Counted from the first letter of the stretch, positions 26,080 to 37,300 are shown. The stretch is 64,000 nucleotides of DNA from Prevotella scopos JCM 17725 (GCF_018127785.1 NZ_CP072390.1:496001-560000); one strand, 5' to 3'. Program-made: numbers and translations. The notes: generated from the letters alone by a model not told the origin.

Positions 26080-29000
26080 TTAGTTGATATGGAACTCCAT
26101 CTTCTCATTCGACGAGATAAAGTCTATCAGCGTACGGTCGACGTTAACGCCACCATTCTTACTCCTTAGCATAAGAACTGTGTTGTCAGGTGTTCGCAAC
26201 TGTATGTAAAGTTGTGTGTTGCCGATGTGTTCCTCGATGACGGTTGCTAATTCTGAAACGAAGGCATCGTCTAATGCTGTTGCGTCCATAGAGATGGTAA
26301 AGCGTTCCAAACGATTTTGTTTCACGTCATAGAGTTGCTCAATCTTCTGCACCTTTAGCTCTAACATGTCAGGATTATTGCGGTAACGAGGCTGACACTT
26401 AGCTGTTATATAGACGGTGTAGTTCATCTTCAGGAGGTTGTTCCATCGTGCCCAGTCGTCACCAAACAATGCTAATTCGCCCGTTCCTTCAAAGTCTTCT
26501 ATCGTGACAAAGCCAAAAGGCTTTCCTGTCTTTTGTGAGAAGCGTTCGTTTACAGATGTGACAATACCGCCAAATGTCACTTCGTCAGCTTTTGCCAATT
26601 CTGTCATATTCGCATTGCGACCTATCATAGAGCAACGAGTGTTACACATGTTGTTCAGTACAACACTGTATTCATCGAGTGGGTGGGCTGACAGATAGAT
26701 ACCAACAAGTTCACGCTCCTTGTTTAATTTCTCAATGACTGGCCACTTCTCTGCCTTTGGTGCGATAGGATGTACTACATCAATAGCATCCATGCCTCCG
26801 AAGAGGGAGTTCTGTTGTTGTGCCTTTTCAGCTTGGAAAAGCTGCCCATAACGGACAATAGTATCTAAGAACAAATCACCCTTTGCAGTGACTGCAAAGT
26901 ATTGTTCTCGCTGTAAACCGAAGCTGTCGAAACCACCACTATAAGCTAAACTTTCAAATGCTTTGCGGTTTACATTACTGAGGTCGACACGCTCAGCAAA
27001 GTCATATATATCCTTATAAGGACCATTCTCCGTGCGTTCACGTACAATACTATCAGCCGCACTTGCCCCCATTCCCTTGATAGCAGAGAGTCCGAAGCGA
27101 ATCTCACCATGCTTATTCACACCAAAGCCAATCTGACTCTCGTTGACATCAGGACCAAGGGTTGCAATCTTCAATGCCTTACATTCCTCCATCAACTTTG
27201 TGATTTCGGTAATCTGACTGAAGCGACGTGTCATCAACGCAGCCATATATTCGGCTGGATAATGCGCCTTCATGTAGGCTGTCTGATAAGCTACCCATGA
27301 GTAGCAAGTGGCATGTGACTTATTGAAAGCATAGCTGGCAAACTTCTCCCAGTCGCTCCATATCTTCTCAAGAACTTGTGGGTCGTGTCCGTTCTCTTGT
27401 CCTTGCTTAATGAACTTAGGCTTCATCTTGTCAACGATAGCCTTCATCTTCTTACCCATCGCCTTACGAAGGGCATCACTCTCACCACGTGTAAAGTTCG
27501 CCAACTGGCGACTCAAGAGCATTACTTGCTCCTGATAGACTGTGATACCGTATGTGTCTTTGAGGTACTTCTCCATACATGGGATGTCGTACTTCACCAA
27601 AGATGGGTCATGCTTACGCTTGATAAAGTCTGGGATATAGTCCATTGGACCTGGACGATAGAGCGCATTCATGGCGATAAGGTCTTCAAACACAGTTGGA
27701 TGAAGCTCCCGGAGGTACTTCTGCATACCTGCCGACTCAAACTGGAAAGTACCAACGGTCTGTCCACGTTGATAGAGTTGGTAGGTCAATTCGTCATCAA
27801 TAGGAATCTTCTCAAGGTCAATCACGTCACCAGTTGTCTGCTTAACAACCTTGCAAGCCTCCTTTAACTCGGAGAGAGTTTTCAGTCCTAGGAAGTCCAT
27901 TTTGATAAGACCAGTAGATTCGATCACGTGACCATCATACTGAGTTACAGGTACCTTCTTCTCTGGGAAGTCTGGGTCTGTTGCCGTAGAGATAGGTACC
28001 CATTCATCAATAGGGTTACGACAGATAATGAATCCACAGGCATGGATACCCGTTCCGCGCACTGTTCCCTCCAGCATCTTAGCGTATTTAATAGTATTGC
28101 GCTCCCTTATGTCTTCACTGACCTCTGCGTTCTGCAACTCTGGAGTGCACTTGATGGCATTCGTTAAGTTCATCTTCATGCCATCAGGTAATCGTTCAGG
28201 AATCGCCTTACAAAGGGCATTAGAGACATCTAATGGTAGTTTCTCTACGCGGGCAACGTCCTTAATGGAGTTCTTTGTAGCCATCGTAGAGTAGGTAATA
28301 ATATGTGCACAGTTTTCGTGTCCATACTTATCCATGACCCACTGCAACACTCGTCCACGTCCATCATCATCAAAGTCGGTATCAATATCGGGGAGGTTGA
28401 CACGGTCAGGGTTGAGGAAACGCTCAAAAAGTAGGTCGTACTTCAATGGGTCAATCAGCGTGATACCAAGGCAATAAGCCACAACAGAGCCTGCCGCCGA
28501 GCCACGACCAGGACCCACTATTACGCCTAATTCTTCTCTTGCCGCATTGATAAAGTCTTGTACTATAAGGAAGTAACCAGGAAAACCCATCGTTTTCATG
28601 ACATGCAACTCAAAGCGGATGCGGCTGTCAACCTCATCAGATAGTGGTTCGCCATACAGCTTTTTAGCACCATCATAGGCTAACTTTGCAAGGTAATCAG
28701 CTTCAAACTTAATACGATATATCTTCTCATAGCCACCTAAACGGTCGATAACGGCTTGTCCTTCTTCAGGTGATAGCGGATTATTTCCGTTCTCGTCCGT
28801 TGTAAACTCCTTGTATATATCTTCTTCGCTGAACTTCTTTTTCCATTCTTCTTCTGTTCCAAAGTCTTCTGGAATAGGGAAGAAAGGCATGATAGGACCA
28901 TGATTAATATTGTAGGTCTCTACCTTATCAAGAATCTCCAGCGTATTTGTCATTGCTTCTGGGATGTCTGAGAAAATCTCATTCATCTCTGCACGTGTTT

Positions 29001-29799
29001 TGAACCACTCTTGTTTTGAGTAGCGCATACGCTTTGGGTCATCCAAATCTTCATTCGTTGAAAGACAGAGCAGGTGGTCATGTGCCTCGGCTGTTTCCTT
29101 ATCTTCAAAGTGACAGTCATTGGTACATACTATCTTTATACCATACTCCTGTGCAAACTCCATGAGCACTTTGTTGGCTTTCTGCTGTAGAGGATAAGCC
29201 TCACGGTTGGCCATCAGACTTGGGTCTTTTACTTCATGACGTTGCAACTCAAGGTAGAAATCATCTCCAAAGACACGATGATACCATTCGCAAGCTTCTC
29301 TTGCCCCCTCGATATCATCATGAATAATCTTGTTAGGAACTTCACCTGCAATACAAGCTGTACACACAATCAGTCCTTCATGATACTTCTCAAGCTGCTC
29401 ACGGTCTGTACGGGGACGATAGTAATAACCATCTACCCACGCATTAGATACAAGTTTAATAAGATTCTTGTATCCTGTATAGTTCTTTGCCAATACGATA
29501 AGGTGGTAGCCTGAATTATCATGCATGCTCTTGTCCTTATCATGCATTGTGCGACGGGCTACATACATTTCGCAACCAAAGATAGGTTTGAAAGGTTCTT
29601 CGCCCTTCTCTTTCCTACCTTTATTGACCTTAGCACAATAATCAGCAAACTCTTTTATGCCAAACATTACACCATGGTCAGTTATCGCCATACCCTTCAT
29701 TCCGTCTGCAATAGCCTTGTCAACAAGGCGTGTTACCTTTGACTGACCATCGAGAATAGAATAATTTGTGTGGACGTGTAAATGTACGTAATCTTCCAT
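26080..29799 (-). CDS. dnaE: DNA polymerase III subunit alpha
   Basis: The replicative polymerase catalytic subunit, 1239 residues from the ATG at 29799. The reading frame continues upstream to 29907, but MEDYVHLHVHTNYS is the normal DnaE N-terminus, and a promoter at 29823-29853 lies inside the longer frame. In order: the PHP domain (HLHVHTNYS, AITDHGVMFG, CTNDCHFED), the palm with PDIDTDFDDDGR (catalytic Asp residues), fingers, a helix-hairpin-helix region and the OB fold near VTFGGIVTSVNERFSQ. It has no intein and no break. It copies the chromosome with the clamp and loader proteins. Confidence 0.95.
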   Translation of the reverse strand: MEDYVHLHVHTNYSILDGQSKVTRLVDKAIADGMKGMAITDHGVMFGIKEFADYCAKVNKGRKEKGEEPFKPIFGCEMYVARRTMHDKDKSMHDNSGYHLIVLAKNYTGYKNLIKLVSNAWVDGYYYRPRTDREQLEKYHEGLIVCTACIAGEVPNKIIHDDIEGAREACEWYHRVFGDDFYLELQRHEVKDPSLMANREAYPLQQKANKVLMEFAQEYGIKIVCTNDCHFEDKETAEAHDHLLCLSTNEDLDDPKRMRYSKQEWFKTRAEMNEIFSDIPEAMTNTLEILDKVETYNINHGPIMPFFPIPEDFGTEEEWKKKFSEEDIYKEFTTDENGNNPLSPEEGQAVIDRLGGYEKIYRIKFEADYLAKLAYDGAKKLYGEPLSDEVDSRIRFELHVMKTMGFPGYFLIVQDFINAAREELGVIVGPGRGSAAGSVVAYCLGITLIDPLKYDLLFERFLNPDRVNLPDIDTDFDDDGRGRVLQWVMDKYGHENCAHIITYSTMATKNSIKDVARVEKLPLDVSNALCKAIPERLPDGMKMNLTNAIKCTPELQNAEVSEDIRERNTIKYAKMLEGTVRGTGIHACGFIICRNPIDEWVPISTATDPDFPEKKVPVTQYDGHVIESTGLIKMDFLGLKTLSELKEACKVVKQTTGDVIDLEKIPIDDELTYQLYQRGQTVGTFQFESAGMQKYLRELHPTVFEDLIAMNALYRPGPMDYIPDFIKRKHDPSLVKYDIPCMEKYLKDTYGITVYQEQVMLLSRQLANFTRGESDALRKAMGKKMKAIVDKMKPKFIKQGQENGHDPQVLEKIWSDWEKFASYAFNKSHATCYSWVAYQTAYMKAHYPAEYMAALMTRRFSQITEITKLMEECKALKIATLGPDVNESQIGFGVNKHGEIRFGLSAIKGMGASAADSIVRERTENGPYKDIYDFAERVDLSNVNRKAFESLAYSGGFDSFGLQREQYFAVTAKGDLFLDTIVRYGQLFQAEKAQQQNSLFGGMDAIDVVHPIAPKAEKWPVIEKLNKERELVGIYLSAHPLDEYSVVLNNMCNTRCSMIGRNANMTELAKADEVTFGGIVTSVNERFSQKTGKPFGFVTIEDFEGTGELALFGDDWARWNNLLKMNYTVYITAKCQPRYRNNPDMLELKVQKIEQLYDVKQNRLERFTISMDATALDDAFVSELATVIEEHIGNTQLYIQLRTPDNTVLMLRSKNGGVNVDRTLIDFISSNEKMEFHIN

Positions 29800-29822
29800 T
29801 GAACTTATGCGTTTTTGAGCTG

Positions 29823-29853
29823 TAAAGTTACTATGAAAAGCCGATATGGCAAA
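29823..29853 (-). promoter_or_regulatory. Promoter of dnaE
   Basis: On the minus strand TTTG (29850-29853), a 19-base spacer and TAACTTTA (29823-29830) resemble the consensus with one change in the -7 box. It places the start of transcription near 29816, just before the ATG at 29799, and so supports that start codon. Confidence 0.65.
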
Positions 29854-29869
29854 AGATTGAGAGTGAAAA

Positions 29870-29901
29870 TTTGTGGAAATGACAAAAAAGAAGTACCTTT
29901 G
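29870..29901 (+). promoter_or_regulatory. Promoter of the psd-pssA operon
   Basis: TTTG at 29870-29873, a 20-base spacer and TACCTTTG at 29894-29901 match the consensus exactly. It is back-to-back with the dnaE promoter. Confidence 0.8.
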
Positions 29902-29930
29902 CAACAAAACAAATACGTCGTTTATCGACC

Positions 29931-30635
29931 ATGGGGAAAATAAAAAAGAAACTCAAAAAGATTAGAATCCATCACGAGGGAACAAATACATTGCTCTATG
30001 GAGCTATAAGTCTTGTTCTTATCGCCTTGATTCTTTGGTTTGCAGTTCCATCTAAGATACCATTTTGGATTTTTGCAGTAGTGTTCGGTACTATATATTG
30101 TATAGTTCTTAACTTTTATCGGTGTCCTATTCGCTATTTTGGAAGTGAAGATACAGAAGGCATCGTTGTAGCACCTGCTGATGGACATATTGTAGTGATA
30201 GAAGAAGTTGATGAAAACGAATATTTCCACGATCGCAGATTGATGATCTCCATCTTTATGAGTTTATGGAATGTGCATGCTAATTGGTTCCCAGTTGATG
30301 GAGTCGTAAAGTCGGTTCAACACTTCGATGGTAACTTTCATAAAGCTTGGCTTCCTAAGGCAAGTGAGGAGAATGAGCATGCTGACACTATCATCACAAC
30401 TCCTGATGGCACTGATGTACTCTGCCGACAGATTGCGGGTGCTATGGCACGTCGTATCGTAACCTATGCTAAGCCTGGTGAGGATTGTTATATTGATGAG
30501 CATCTTGGTTTCATTAAGTTAGGTAGTCGTGTTGATATCTTCCTGCCAGTAGGCTCGGAGGTATGTGTGAAAATGGGACAGGCAACAATGGGTGACCAAA
30601 CGGTTATTGCAAAACTGAAGCCAAATAACAAATAA
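29931..30635 (+). CDS. psd: Phosphatidylserine decarboxylase proenzyme
   Basis: A 234-residue short-form phosphatidylserine decarboxylase. A hydrophobic segment near residues 23-58 anchors it in the inner membrane. The LGSRVD motif at the C-terminus holds the self-cleavage site between G198 and S199, where the Ser becomes the pyruvoyl group. It makes phosphatidylethanolamine from phosphatidylserine. The substrate-making enzyme pssA follows after 2 bases, so the two steps are encoded together. Confidence 0.93.
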   Translation: MGKIKKKLKKIRIHHEGTNTLLYGAISLVLIALILWFAVPSKIPFWIFAVVFGTIYCIVLNFYRCPIRYFGSEDTEGIVVAPADGHIVVIEEVDENEYFHDRRLMISIFMSLWNVHANWFPVDGVVKSVQHFDGNFHKAWLPKASEENEHADTIITTPDGTDVLCRQIAGAMARRIVTYAKPGEDCYIDEHLGFIKLGSRVDIFLPVGSEVCVKMGQATMGDQTVIAKLKPNNK

Positions 30636-30637
30636 AG

Positions 30638-31342
30638 ATGAAGAAGCATATTCCTAACAGCATTACTTGTTGTAACTTAATCTCTGGTAGTATAGCCACG
30701 GGCTTTGCCTTTGGAGGTAACATAGAGATGGCGTTATTGTTGATAATTATTGGTGCTGTTTTTGATTTCTTTGATGGAATGGTGGCGCGCTTACTGCATG
30801 TGAGTTCACCTATCGGTAAGGAGTTAGACTCTTTGGCAGATGTGATAACATTCGGTTTGGCCCCTTCAACGATTATCTTTTCACAACTACACGTGATGGC
30901 TTATCCCACATTCCTTGAGCCTTTGCGCGACTATTTACCTTATGTAGCCTTCGTCATGGCAGCTTTTTCAGCATTGCGCCTTGCCAAGTTTAATCTTGAT
31001 GAACGACAGGCTTTAGGTTTTATAGGATTGCCGACACCAGCCAATGCGCTCTTCTGGGGCTCACTACTCGTTGGCTTAGGAGATAAGTTGGAAAATCATT
31101 CATGGGCTTTATTCTTTATTCTTGCAGGTGTCCTAATTAGTTCATGGCTGCTTGTGTCAGAGATTCCTATGTTTGCATTAAAATTCAAGCATTGGGGCTT
31201 TAAGGGTAATGAGGTGAAGTACGTCTTCCTGTCAACCTGTATTCCGCTGATTCTTATCTTTGGTATCTCATCATTTGCGATTATCATTGCTTGGTATGTG
31301 ATACTATCAGCTATCGTAAAACAATCTCCTACACAGAAGTAA
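30638..31342 (+). CDS. pssA: CDP-diacylglycerol--serine O-phosphatidyltransferase
   Basis: A 234-residue integral membrane CDP-alcohol phosphatidyltransferase. The signature DG-x2-AR-x8-G-x3-D-x3-D is seen in FDFFDGMVARLL followed by GKELDSLAD. Several membrane helices follow. It joins serine to CDP-diacylglycerol to make phosphatidylserine, which psd then decarboxylates. The gene is complete and directly between psd and the DUF4834 gene. Confidence 0.93.
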   Translation: MKKHIPNSITCCNLISGSIATGFAFGGNIEMALLLIIIGAVFDFFDGMVARLLHVSSPIGKELDSLADVITFGLAPSTIIFSQLHVMAYPTFLEPLRDYLPYVAFVMAAFSALRLAKFNLDERQALGFIGLPTPANALFWGSLLVGLGDKLENHSWALFFILAGVLISSWLLVSEIPMFALKFKHWGFKGNEVKYVFLSTCIPLILIFGISSFAIIIAWYVILSAIVKQSPTQK

Positions 31343-31360
31343 GGAGTTTAATTCAAAGCT

Positions 31361-31630
31361 ATGTCAATTATCGCTTTTATTCTAAAGTTTGCATTCTTCA
31401 TCTTTATAGTGTTTTTAGCACTTATTTTATGGGTGGTTTACGTATTCTATAAGCAGATAACACGTGCACGTCGTCAGTTTAATCCTAATGGTAATCAATA
31501 TCAAGAACCAAGCTCCAATGAGAATACGATTATTGATAATCGCTCAATGAAAGAACGTCATAAACAGATTATTCCAGATAGTGAGGGCGAGTATGTTGAC
31601 TTCACAGAGGTTGAAGACACCGAATCATAA
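31361..31630 (+). CDS. DUF4834 family small membrane protein
   Basis: An 89-residue protein with one long N-terminal membrane helix (about 3-30, FILKFAFFIFIVFLALILWV), followed by a basic stretch and a polar, acidic C-terminus ending YVDFTEVEDTES. It matches DUF4834, often found after pssA in Bacteroidetes. No function is known. It lies 18 bases after pssA and before the operon terminator. Confidence 0.7.
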   Translation: MSIIAFILKFAFFIFIVFLALILWVVYVFYKQITRARRQFNPNGNQYQEPSSNENTIIDNRSMKERHKQIIPDSEGEYVDFTEVEDTES

Positions 31631-31655
31631 TAAAGATGAACGTTAGATAAGATAT

Positions 31656-31700
31656 AAAAATATAGGACAAATCCACTTGATTTGTCCTATATTTTTGTTT
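31656..31700 (+). terminator. Terminator of the psd-pssA-DUF4834 operon
   Basis: An 18-bp near-perfect stem (arm AAAAATATAGGACAAATC at 31656-31673, partner at 31679-31696) with a 5-base loop, followed by more T. It could act in both directions. Confidence 0.9.
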
Positions 31701-32088
31701 TTTCTCTTATATGGATACTCAATCATAATTGAATTAGAGTAACTAAATCTGCCCTTTTTACAAAGTTCTAAACTCACGAGATAACTCCCATCAATCATAT
31801 ACAAGAAAAAGATTGGAAAAGGTCTTCATCAATGAGTTGATTTCATTTTACCGAGTAATCCATAAACTTAATTTCCTGTCATTCCTGTTATTTTGATAGT
31901 CGATTAACGCTCTATGTCTCAGTGAGATGCGTGAAATGTTAAAAATGACAGCAACTTAAACTTCAACTAATCTTGCGTTTTAGGTGATAATTTCTTCCTT
32001 CTTTGAGAACTCTTTTTATTCCAAAGTTGTAACGTATGAAGAAATATCTCGCATCTGTACATGCGGGCGTAGCTACCACTCTTTTCCG
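31701..32088. other. Gene-free stretch between DUF4834 and tsaE
   Basis: It contains one copy of a MITE-like repeat at 31872-31954. Otherwise nothing recognisable. Confidence 0.55.
31872..31954 (+). repeat. MITE-like repeat, copy A
   Basis: The left edge is TTTCCTGTCATTCCTGT and the right edge is TGAAATGTTAAAAATGACAG, so CTGTCATT and AATGACAG form short terminal inverted repeats. The copy at 58917-58998 has the same edges in the opposite orientation and a different centre. Confidence 0.5.
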
Positions 32089-32499
32089 TTAGCAACTTAG
32101 TTTACGAGTACCATCAGGTTGCTCATCAATGGTAACCTTGATAACATTCTCAGGAAGGATGTCTTCAATCAACTCTGGCCATTCAAGCAGACAGAGGTTG
32201 CCGCTATAGAAGTAGTCTTCATATCCCATGTCATATACCTCTTCCAATTTCTTGATACGGTAGAAGTCGAAATGATAGATTGGGTTTCCATTACCGTCAG
32301 TATATTCATTAATGATGGCGAAGGTCGGAGAGGTGATAACATCTTCCACTCCTAAGACCTCACAAAGCGCTTTGATGAAAGTAGTCTTTCCAGCACCCAT
32401 CTTTCCGTAGAAAGCGAATACCTTTCCATCACCCATCCCCTTAACGAACTCTTTGGCTGCCTCGTGGATGGTTTCGAGGCTTTTGATTGCAATTTCCAT
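32089..32499 (-). CDS. tsaE: tRNA threonylcarbamoyladenosine biosynthesis ATPase TsaE
   Basis: A 136-residue P-loop ATPase with Walker A GKMGAGKTT, the switch-like SPTFAIINEY segment and a late HFDFYRIKKLEE region, all typical of TsaE. With TsaB and TsaD it makes t6A37 in tRNAs that read ANN codons. Length and motifs are normal. It lies downstream of porX on the same strand after a 232-base gap. Confidence 0.92.
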   Translation of the reverse strand: MEIAIKSLETIHEAAKEFVKGMGDGKVFAFYGKMGAGKTTFIKALCEVLGVEDVITSPTFAIINEYTDGNGNPIYHFDFYRIKKLEEVYDMGYEDYFYSGNLCLLEWPELIEDILPENVIKVTIDEQPDGTRKLSC

Positions 32500-32731
32500 A
32501 TTGTCTTCTTTTTATTTTGATTTATGTGTCGGTGGTTGTGATTTGTTCGATTTTTTATAGACTCTTATAAGTCATAGAAAACTTTATAGACAGCCATGTT
32601 CGAACACTTCTTTATCAACCAAAACTTGTTTTGTTATTTCTTCTTTTCCTTATAAAGAAACTCTTCTGCAGTGTCTTCTTCAGTGTTTTTTGGGGGCTCA
32701 AGTCTCCTTTGTGAGCTTGAGGGGTTTTCTT

Positions 32732-34351
32732 TTACCTCTTTCTCGGACTGAGTGTCACTATCGGAACAATCATCTCCTCCATAGATATACCTCCATGCTG
32801 GAAAGTATCTTTATAGTAAGAGACGTAGTAGTTATAATTATTTGGATAGGCGAAGAACGAATCTCCAGTAGCAAAGACATAGCTTGTGCTAAGATTTGGT
32901 GCAGGCAATTGTGCCAGATGCGGATTTTTAATTGCGAACACCTGCCGTGCATCGTAGTTGAGGTTCTTTCCTAACTTATAGCGTAGATTAGTGTTCGTGT
33001 TTCGGTCACCGATAATCTTCACAGGATTGGTAGTACGGATAGAACCATGGTCAGTCGTAAGGATGACCTTATAGTCTGACTGTGCTAACTCTTTAAAGAT
33101 ATCTGCGAGAACGCTGTGCTGGAACCAACTGAGTGTGATAGATCGATATGCACTCTCGTTACTAGCTAACTCGCGAATCATTCTCATCTCGGTACGTGCA
33201 TGAGAAAGCATGTCGATGAAGTTAACAACCAGGACATTGAGGTCGTTCTGTGAGAGATTATTATATTGTTGCATGAACTTATCAGCGCCAACGGAGTCGT
33301 TAATCTTATAATAAGAGAACTTGTCATGACGACGATAACGCTCAATCTGGGTTTGTATGAGCGGTTCTTCGTTGAGGTTTTTACCTTCTTCCTCGTCTTC
33401 ATCTACCCATAGTTCTGGAAACATCGTTGCTATTTGCTTTGGCATTAGACCGCTAAAGATAGCGTTGCGAGCATATTGTGTGGCAGTCGGCAGAATACTC
33501 ATGTAGAGGTCTTCTTCAATATCAAACATGTCACCAATCTCTTTTGAGAGGATTCGCCACTGATCAAGTCGGAAGTTGTCAATAACGATAAGAAAAACCT
33601 TTTCACCTTTGTCGATGAGTGGGAATACTTTGTTTTTGAAGATATCCGTGCTAAGCATTGGGCGATCCTCGTCGTTGTTAGTCTGCTGCTTCTTGTTTTG
33701 TCCAGCCAGTTTTGAGAAGCTATTGTTTATCTTGTTGTCTTGTGGTGCTACCCAGTTCAGATAATTCTTCGCAATGTATTTAGCAAAACCATTGTTGGCT
33801 TCTTCCTTCTGCATCTTTAGCATCTCAGTCATATTGCTATCTGCACTGCTTAGTTCCAGTTCCCAGTGTACTAGTTTACGATAGGCTTCCTTCCAATCAT
33901 TGAAAGTGCGACAGTCGGCTATCTGCATTGCAATCTGTTGATAGTTCTGTTGGTAACCACTTTGTGTCACTTCAGTGACAATCTCCTTTTGGTGGATATT
34001 CTTCTTCAAAGTAAGGAGAATCTGATTAGGATTAACAGGCTTAATAAGGTAATCGGCAATCTTTGCACCGATAGCCTGATTCATAATATCTTCCTCCTCA
34101 CTCTTCGTTACCATAACAATCGGTGTGGCTGGTTGAATCTCCTTAATACGTTGTAATGTCTCTAAGCCAGATAATCCTGGCATCTGTTCATCCAAAAGAA
34201 CGAGGTCGAATGTTTGTGTTTGGCATTGGTCGATGGCATCTGCACCATTGCTAACCGTTACCACTTCGTATCCTTTTTTCTCAAGGAAGATAATGTGTGC
34301 CTTTAGCAACTCAATCTCATCATCTACCCAAAGTAACAATCCATTGCTCAT
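32732..34351 (-). CDS. porX: PorX: response regulator with PglZ (alkaline phosphatase-like) domain
   Basis: A 539-residue two-domain protein. The N-terminal receiver (about 1-122) has the acidic pair DDE at residues 10-12, the phospho-acceptor Asp54 in LVLLDEQMPG and the conserved Lys in IKPVNP. The C-terminal PglZ domain shows IDNFRLDQW, the Thr nucleophile region LPTATQYARN, VVNFIDMLSH and TTDHGS metal ligands. This arrangement is PorX, which with histidine kinase PorY controls type IX secretion genes in Porphyromonas and relatives and has phosphodiesterase-like activity. It starts 18 bases after the porW/sprE gene, forming an operon; porY is not in this window. Confidence 0.9.
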   Translation of the reverse strand: MSNGLLLWVDDEIELLKAHIIFLEKKGYEVVTVSNGADAIDQCQTQTFDLVLLDEQMPGLSGLETLQRIKEIQPATPIVMVTKSEEEDIMNQAIGAKIADYLIKPVNPNQILLTLKKNIHQKEIVTEVTQSGYQQNYQQIAMQIADCRTFNDWKEAYRKLVHWELELSSADSNMTEMLKMQKEEANNGFAKYIAKNYLNWVAPQDNKINNSFSKLAGQNKKQQTNNDEDRPMLSTDIFKNKVFPLIDKGEKVFLIVIDNFRLDQWRILSKEIGDMFDIEEDLYMSILPTATQYARNAIFSGLMPKQIATMFPELWVDEDEEEGKNLNEEPLIQTQIERYRRHDKFSYYKINDSVGADKFMQQYNNLSQNDLNVLVVNFIDMLSHARTEMRMIRELASNESAYRSITLSWFQHSVLADIFKELAQSDYKVILTTDHGSIRTTNPVKIIGDRNTNTNLRYKLGKNLNYDARQVFAIKNPHLAQLPAPNLSTSYVFATGDSFFAYPNNYNYYVSYYKDTFQHGGISMEEMIVPIVTLSPRKR

Positions 34352-34369
34352 AGCGAATTTCTCCTTTCC

Positions 34370-37300
34370 TTAAAAGCCTTCCAAATCGTAATATTCATCT
34401 TCGATATCGTTCTGGATAGGCTGGTTCTTTTTATTATTTTTGTTGTTTGTCTTGTTCTGTTGAGGAACGTCATCACCAAAGTAGATAATTGGACCATCAT
34501 CCGATGCCTTCTTCTTTTGTATCGGTGTAGTCTGTGACTTCTGTGTAGAAGGCTGTTTCGGCTTTGCTGTAGTAGGCTTTGTAGGCCTGTCTGAAGGCAT
34601 CGATTCTGTTGTCTTTGCTGGTGTTGTAGGCCTAACAGGAACTGCTGGTTTTGCCGTTTTGTTTGGGGTGATCGGCGTAGTTGTCTTATTCGGTGTAACA
34701 GGAGTAGCAGGTTTTGTAGGCTCTTCCTCTGGAATGAAATATGTACTGTTGTCGTCAAGTACAGACTTCTTTTCCTCCTTTATCGGCTTCTCTTCTTCTA
34801 TCACTGGCTTATTCTCCGTCGTTGACTTCTTGCCTTCTGTTGAAGCTTTCTTTTTCTCTACAGGAATCTCAAAGATGTTGCTGTTTTGTTCAATTATCTT
34901 TTGTTCTGTTTTTGTTGACTTCATATCTTCATCAGGGAAGGTTATTGTATTGTCAACAGGCATGTCTTGTGTATCAGGGTATAGGTCTGGATCATTTGCA
35001 TGCTTCTGTTCTATCTCTTGCTGTATGTCACGTTCGCGTGGGTTTGCAACTTCTGCAGGTTCACTAAGTAGGTATCTCTTTGTCACAACGATAGGGGCAA
35101 AATGCTTTGCATAGAAAGCCTCATAATCCTTGAAACTATATATTGTTCCAATCAATTTAAGGTTCTTGTCACTGATGATGACACCCTTTGTCCCCTTATC
35201 CGTCTGCTGTACAACCGTCTGTGAGGCAAATAGTTGACGTGCATATTGATAAGCCTCATCGAAGCTACGGAAACCCGATACTTGCATTAGATGCATCCCA
35301 TTGAGGTCTTCTATCTCAATTTCAAAATTACGGACGAGGAAGTTTGTAAAGTTGAATCGTGCCAACTCAAATAGCAACTTGTTCTCTTTCAGAGAGTCGG
35401 GATGATAGACCAGCATGAACTTGAAATCTATGTCACGTTCTGAAGAAAGCTTAGCTTGTTGTATGCTATCGCTATCTTTCATTACGTTTGCACGATAGCT
35501 CCATATGTCGTCAAGGTCAAACTTACCTCCACGTAGCTTCTTTCCAGCTTGCACACCATTAACAATCATACCCGCCATCTCGCTTATACGACTGTTAGGA
35601 TACTTCTGTACAACCTCTTTCATGTCATTGACACAACCCGTAGGATCGCCATTATTCAGTTTCCCTAAGCCTCCAATGAAGAGGAACTTATCCCTATTGG
35701 CACCCATTGGGAAGCGTGAATCAGAGATGCGAGTGTTAGCTGCGACCTCACCATATCGTCCTTGTTTGAAAGCTTCATAGGTTGCAGCATAGAGTGAATC
35801 CTCTATCTGTACGCCAAATCGAAGATTCTGCTTATAGTATGGATCGGTAAGAAGAGCTGTCCACTTGCTCTTAGGATACTTCTGACTTAGTTGTGTGACA
35901 TAGTTCTCTGCAAGCTGTGGTTCGTTCTTACGCATGTAAAGAAGATAGAGATGATAATATACATCGTCCATCTGTTCGTAATCAGGATAGTTATCACTGA
36001 CCCGTCGCAAAGCTTTTTCTGCTAGGCGAAGGTTGTCAAGTCTGTCCTTAAAGATAACACCAGAATGGTGTAGTCCGTCTTCAAGAATCTTGTTACTTTG
36101 CGCTAACTGTTCTGCAGTGAAAGGAATCTGTGACAGGTAATACTCACGTTTATGTGGGTCATTTTTAAGAGAATCCGTTGATTGTTTGATAGAATCCTGC
36201 TGTGCCTCAATACGCATGATAGAATCTCTTTGCTCGTTTGTGAGTTCAAATGGTCTATTTGCATTGCTTATTTTACCCACAACACTTTGATTGATTCGTT
36301 GCCAGTTATCAATATTCTCTCGTTTACCCCATAGTTGTTGGAAAGTAATCTTACCTTGCTGAACCGCTGTTGGATTATAGAAATACCATGTATTGTCTTG
36401 CCCTTGTCTGTTATTTACAGATTTAGGCATACCAAGATTGTCATTCCCAAAGTCGCCATTCATCCCTTGTTGCTGTCCATTGTTCAATGGATCTTGCCTA
36501 TTGCGCTCTTCTTTCTCTTTCTTCTTCAAGGCAGAGATGACACGATCAATAGCTGCGTTACGTTCTTGTTCTGAACATTTTGCAAGATATTGAAGAGAAT
36601 CTTGAAGCTGAACAGCGTCCGTATAGGGTGCTAATTCATCTAATATCTTTGAACGTTCAGATAGCTGTTCATAATCTTTGCGATCCTTATCGAGTAGTCC
36701 GATGGCCTCTCCATAGCATCGTTTTGCATCACCAAAGCGTTCTTTTGCCCAGTAGAGATCGCCGAGATGGAGTAGTAACACACCCTTCTCAATACCACTC
36801 CTTGTCGCTTTCTTGTTTCCTTGCTCGTATGCGTTTATGGCTGCAAGCGTATCTCGTGTTGCAAGATATATGTTACCCATTGCATAATACACCTGATCAA
36901 GATACTCCTTATTATTGTCTGAAGACGCCATTTGCTTGAGCTTGCTAATCATCTTCTTAGTCTGTCCCTTAGCAGTAACTTCCGTCTGTGCAATACGTGC
37001 ATTAAAGTCTAATTCGTAGGGAGGATTCGTACGAATAACTCGTTGGAAAGCTTTGTACGCCTCCTCATTCCTGCCGAGTGAACCCAATACTTGTCCGAGC
37101 AGATAGAGCTCACGAGCCTTCTGCTTCTTACGCATTTCATGCTTGATGACCTTTTGAAGATAAGGTACAGCCTTTTCCAACTCACCTGTATGTAGGTAAT
37201 AATCAGCATAAGTATAGTCCCATTCTTTCACCGCTCGCCAATCCAACGAGTCACGTTGCATGTTGCGGATGATGTCTTCAGCGTCATAGAGCCAGTCTTG

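Noticed and set aside
29800..29907. N-terminal extension of DnaE
   Set aside because: The extension overlaps a dnaE promoter and does not resemble DnaE; the normal start is MEDYVHLHVH at 29799.
34659..35114. Long plus-strand open frames opposite the porW/sprE gene
   Set aside because: They are shadows of the Pro/Thr/Lys-rich coding sequence on the other strand.
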